A stretch of 64,000 nt of DNA, taken from NCBI GenBank assembly GCA_947247005.1, contig OX365944.1, positions 22,233,501-22,297,500 of the forward strand, written 5' to 3'. The stretch is from Spisula solida (Eukaryota > Mollusca > Bivalvia > Venerida > Mactridae). Both the position numbers and the translations under genes were made by a program. Within the stretch, counting starts at the first letter, position 1. Each line of letters opens with the position of its first letter. The notes below the pieces were generated by a model. The model did not search any database, was not told where the DNA came from, and was given only the letters and a program-made list of their open reading frames with translations. Below are positions 62,236-64,000 of the stretch, in pieces.

Positions 62236-63114
62236 TATCTCGTTAAATATTGACTTACCTCTGTGTTAAAATAATTTCTACATTTTGTGTTCCGTTTGAA
62301 AATTCTATTGTCGGAAAACAGCCAGACCATTTACTGTTTTGATAAGCTTCAGCGTTAAAGCATTGATTTCATCAGTAGAAGAGAAATCATGAGAAATCAT
62401 GGCTGCCATTATATTTAGATATGTGAGGAGATTGTGGACAGATAATATGATTATTAACCCTCTCTGCAAGATGCCTGTGATCTGAGCAAAGTACATTACA
62501 TGTTGTCATATGATAGCCTTGATCTCGGCTTTTCTATGATCATCTGGTACAGTACATATAGTGATATAGGAGCTGAAGAGAGGACCTTGGACACGGTTCT
62601 CTAAAATGCTTTCACATCTTTTCTATGACTCAGTTTTAAATTAGTTTAAAAAAATTAAAAAATGTTGTACGGGTAACCCTAGCCTAAAACATTTAATTTT
62701 ATGTCATTTTACTGGAAGTTGCTGCTGATCGTTAATTTTCTAGTACATAAAGTCAAGAAAAAGATATAAAAAATAAAAATAACCACTTGGTCTTAATTTT
62801 TCAGAACCGTAATGTTAACTTGTTATGGCCTAATTTACATGAGACCACACAATATAATAAAATATATTTTTATTGATGAATTTTTGGAAATTTACCAAAC
62901 TTAACACCTTGCGATGAATATTGTATTTTGCCTATCAATAATGGTATTGATGGTGAACATTCAAGTATATGATTGAAATAAAAAAATCTTTAGGATAGCA
63001 GCTTTTGTTTAATTGTTCTCCATGTGTGATTATTAAGGAATGTGCTTATGATAGTAATATTACCAGTATACATGTATGTAACTAATTTTCTTCCAATTAC
63101 TATTAATTGGCAAC

Positions 63115-63245
63115 AAAAGGGTACTAAAAAATTGGACAGGGAAGGCAGCTGAGCACAGAAAACATAAAAACAACAGACCAAAATTTCATGGCATAATGCC
63201 GAGAAAAGGAACTTTCAGCTGTCAAAAAGTTAGTTTGTCAAAAAG
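63115..63245 (-). mobile_element. Third copy of the minisatellite-bearing element, minus strand
   Basis: On the minus strand it shows the 30 bp-unit remnant (actttttgacagctgaaa) followed by ttttatgttttctgtgctca and gccttccctgtcc. This is the same order as at 14821-15310 and 27180-27400. Confidence 0.6.
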
Positions 63246-64000
63246 ACTTGGCCGGTATCATTCATGTATGAATTGGTCTAGTCTCACTTGTGACACCTTT
63301 GCCCTGACCCTGAAAGTGTTTCCAGCAACTAGATTTCATTTGTTACTTTAAAATCAGATGAATTTTCACAAAGTCTAAATTTCGCGAATTTTCTATTCTT
63401 ATAAGTAGTTTGCAAGGTTTAATATTTGCTTTTTTTTTTAAAAATCAGGAATAACTATTTTCTGTTGTACTACCATCGTTTTTTTTAAGTTCATGAACAT
63501 AGATTTTTTTCGCGAATTTACTGATTTCATGAAAATTGTTAAAAATAATCCCTCACGAAAATTTCTGATTTTGCAGTTGACCAACTGCTTCAGACTTATA
63601 TTCATTGAGTTATAATGTGTTGAATATACTGATTGACAACAGTCATAGACAAACATCCATTTACATGCAGTAGTGCTAAATTAAAAAAAGTTTTTCTATA
63701 ATTATTTATGCTTGATTATGTATATCTTGATAGGCATTGTTGTTCACTTTGTAAAAGTTACATTCTGTTTGTGTTCAGCGTTGTGTTGAACAAACACCTT
63801 CCATATTCAATCCATCATCCTACTTTTGTTTCGACTTCATTTGAAGTGCGCACTCGTTAACACAATGTCAATGAGTTTAATGATTGGATTCTCAATTTGA
63901 AGTTAAAGATTTATATAGTATGTGGACTTTGTGTATTGTACCAGTGTTGCGAGAAGGTGTAGATATCACAGACTGGGTGGGAACAGTTTCCTCTGCATAT

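Larger units (their letters stand above)
51723..64000 (+). other. TCF/LEF intron or downstream region to window end
   Basis: No further exon (proline-rich region, HMG box, C-clamp) is recognised up to 64000. Apart from the listed repeats, 52.6-55.9, 56.2-57.6, 58.8-59.9, 60.3-61.3 and 62.3-63.1 kb appear to be unique AT-rich sequence. Confidence 0.45.

Overview
The window looks like nuclear DNA from a bivalve-type mollusc. It is AT-rich and intron-rich, with scattered short exons bounded by GT/AG sites. It is packed with short non-autonomous DNA transposons, tRNA-derived SINEs and minisatellites, including arrays built on the mollusc-typical 'gttacctccctt' motif. Nothing suggests bacterial, organellar or viral DNA. 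Species assignment is inference. No previously undescribed multi-gene system is visible; the interest lies in one developmental regulator gene and in the repeats.

Two protein-coding genes can be supported, both on the + strand. The left edge (1-2943) carries the last three recognisable exons of a WD40-repeat protein. They join in one frame (920 + 250 + 225 nt, 464 residues plus stop) and most resemble the C-terminal beta-propeller of NACHT/WD-repeat (NWD-like) proteins. The right part (from about 39.4 kb to the window end) holds the 5' end of a TCF/LEF (pangolin/TCF7L2-type) gene, the DNA-binding effector of Wnt/beta-catenin signalling. Exon 1 (39601-39753) encodes an unmistakable beta-catenin-binding domain, exon 2 is 39890-39941, and a probable further exon ends at 51722. 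The rest of 40-64 kb is intron, and the HMG box must lie beyond the window. Upstream of the start codon are three TCF-type CTTTGWW sites, an E-box and three CCAAT boxes, which suggests a self-regulated promoter.

The 3-39 kb interval has no gene I can recognise. It contains: several MITE families, some sharing termini with a CAAAGCATCT core; a tandem pair of about 240 bp elements at 7.6-8.1 kb; tRNA-headed SINEs on both strands, one with an internally amplified 40 bp unit; a 52 bp minisatellite at 9.5-10.3 kb; a CGTACG-palindrome cluster at 12.5-12.8 kb; a 30 bp tandem array attached to a dispersed conserved tail at 14.8-15.3 kb (relatives at 27.2 and 63.1 kb); a hAT-like element at 15.9-16.3 kb; a TA-flanked mariner-type MITE at 20.8-21.0 kb; a CAA/CAG microsatellite at 21.6-21.9 kb; a pure AGAGC microsatellite at 31.8 kb; and a 45 bp satellite at 33.2-33.6 kb.

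The TCF introns carry further transposons (37.7-kb-family relative at 48.8 kb, a nested MITE at 51.2-51.6 kb, hAT-like elements at 51.0 and 60.0 kb) and tandem arrays of 94, 66, about 132, 52 and 22 bp units. Most open reading frames longer than 60 codons outside the listed exons are chance or repeat-derived.
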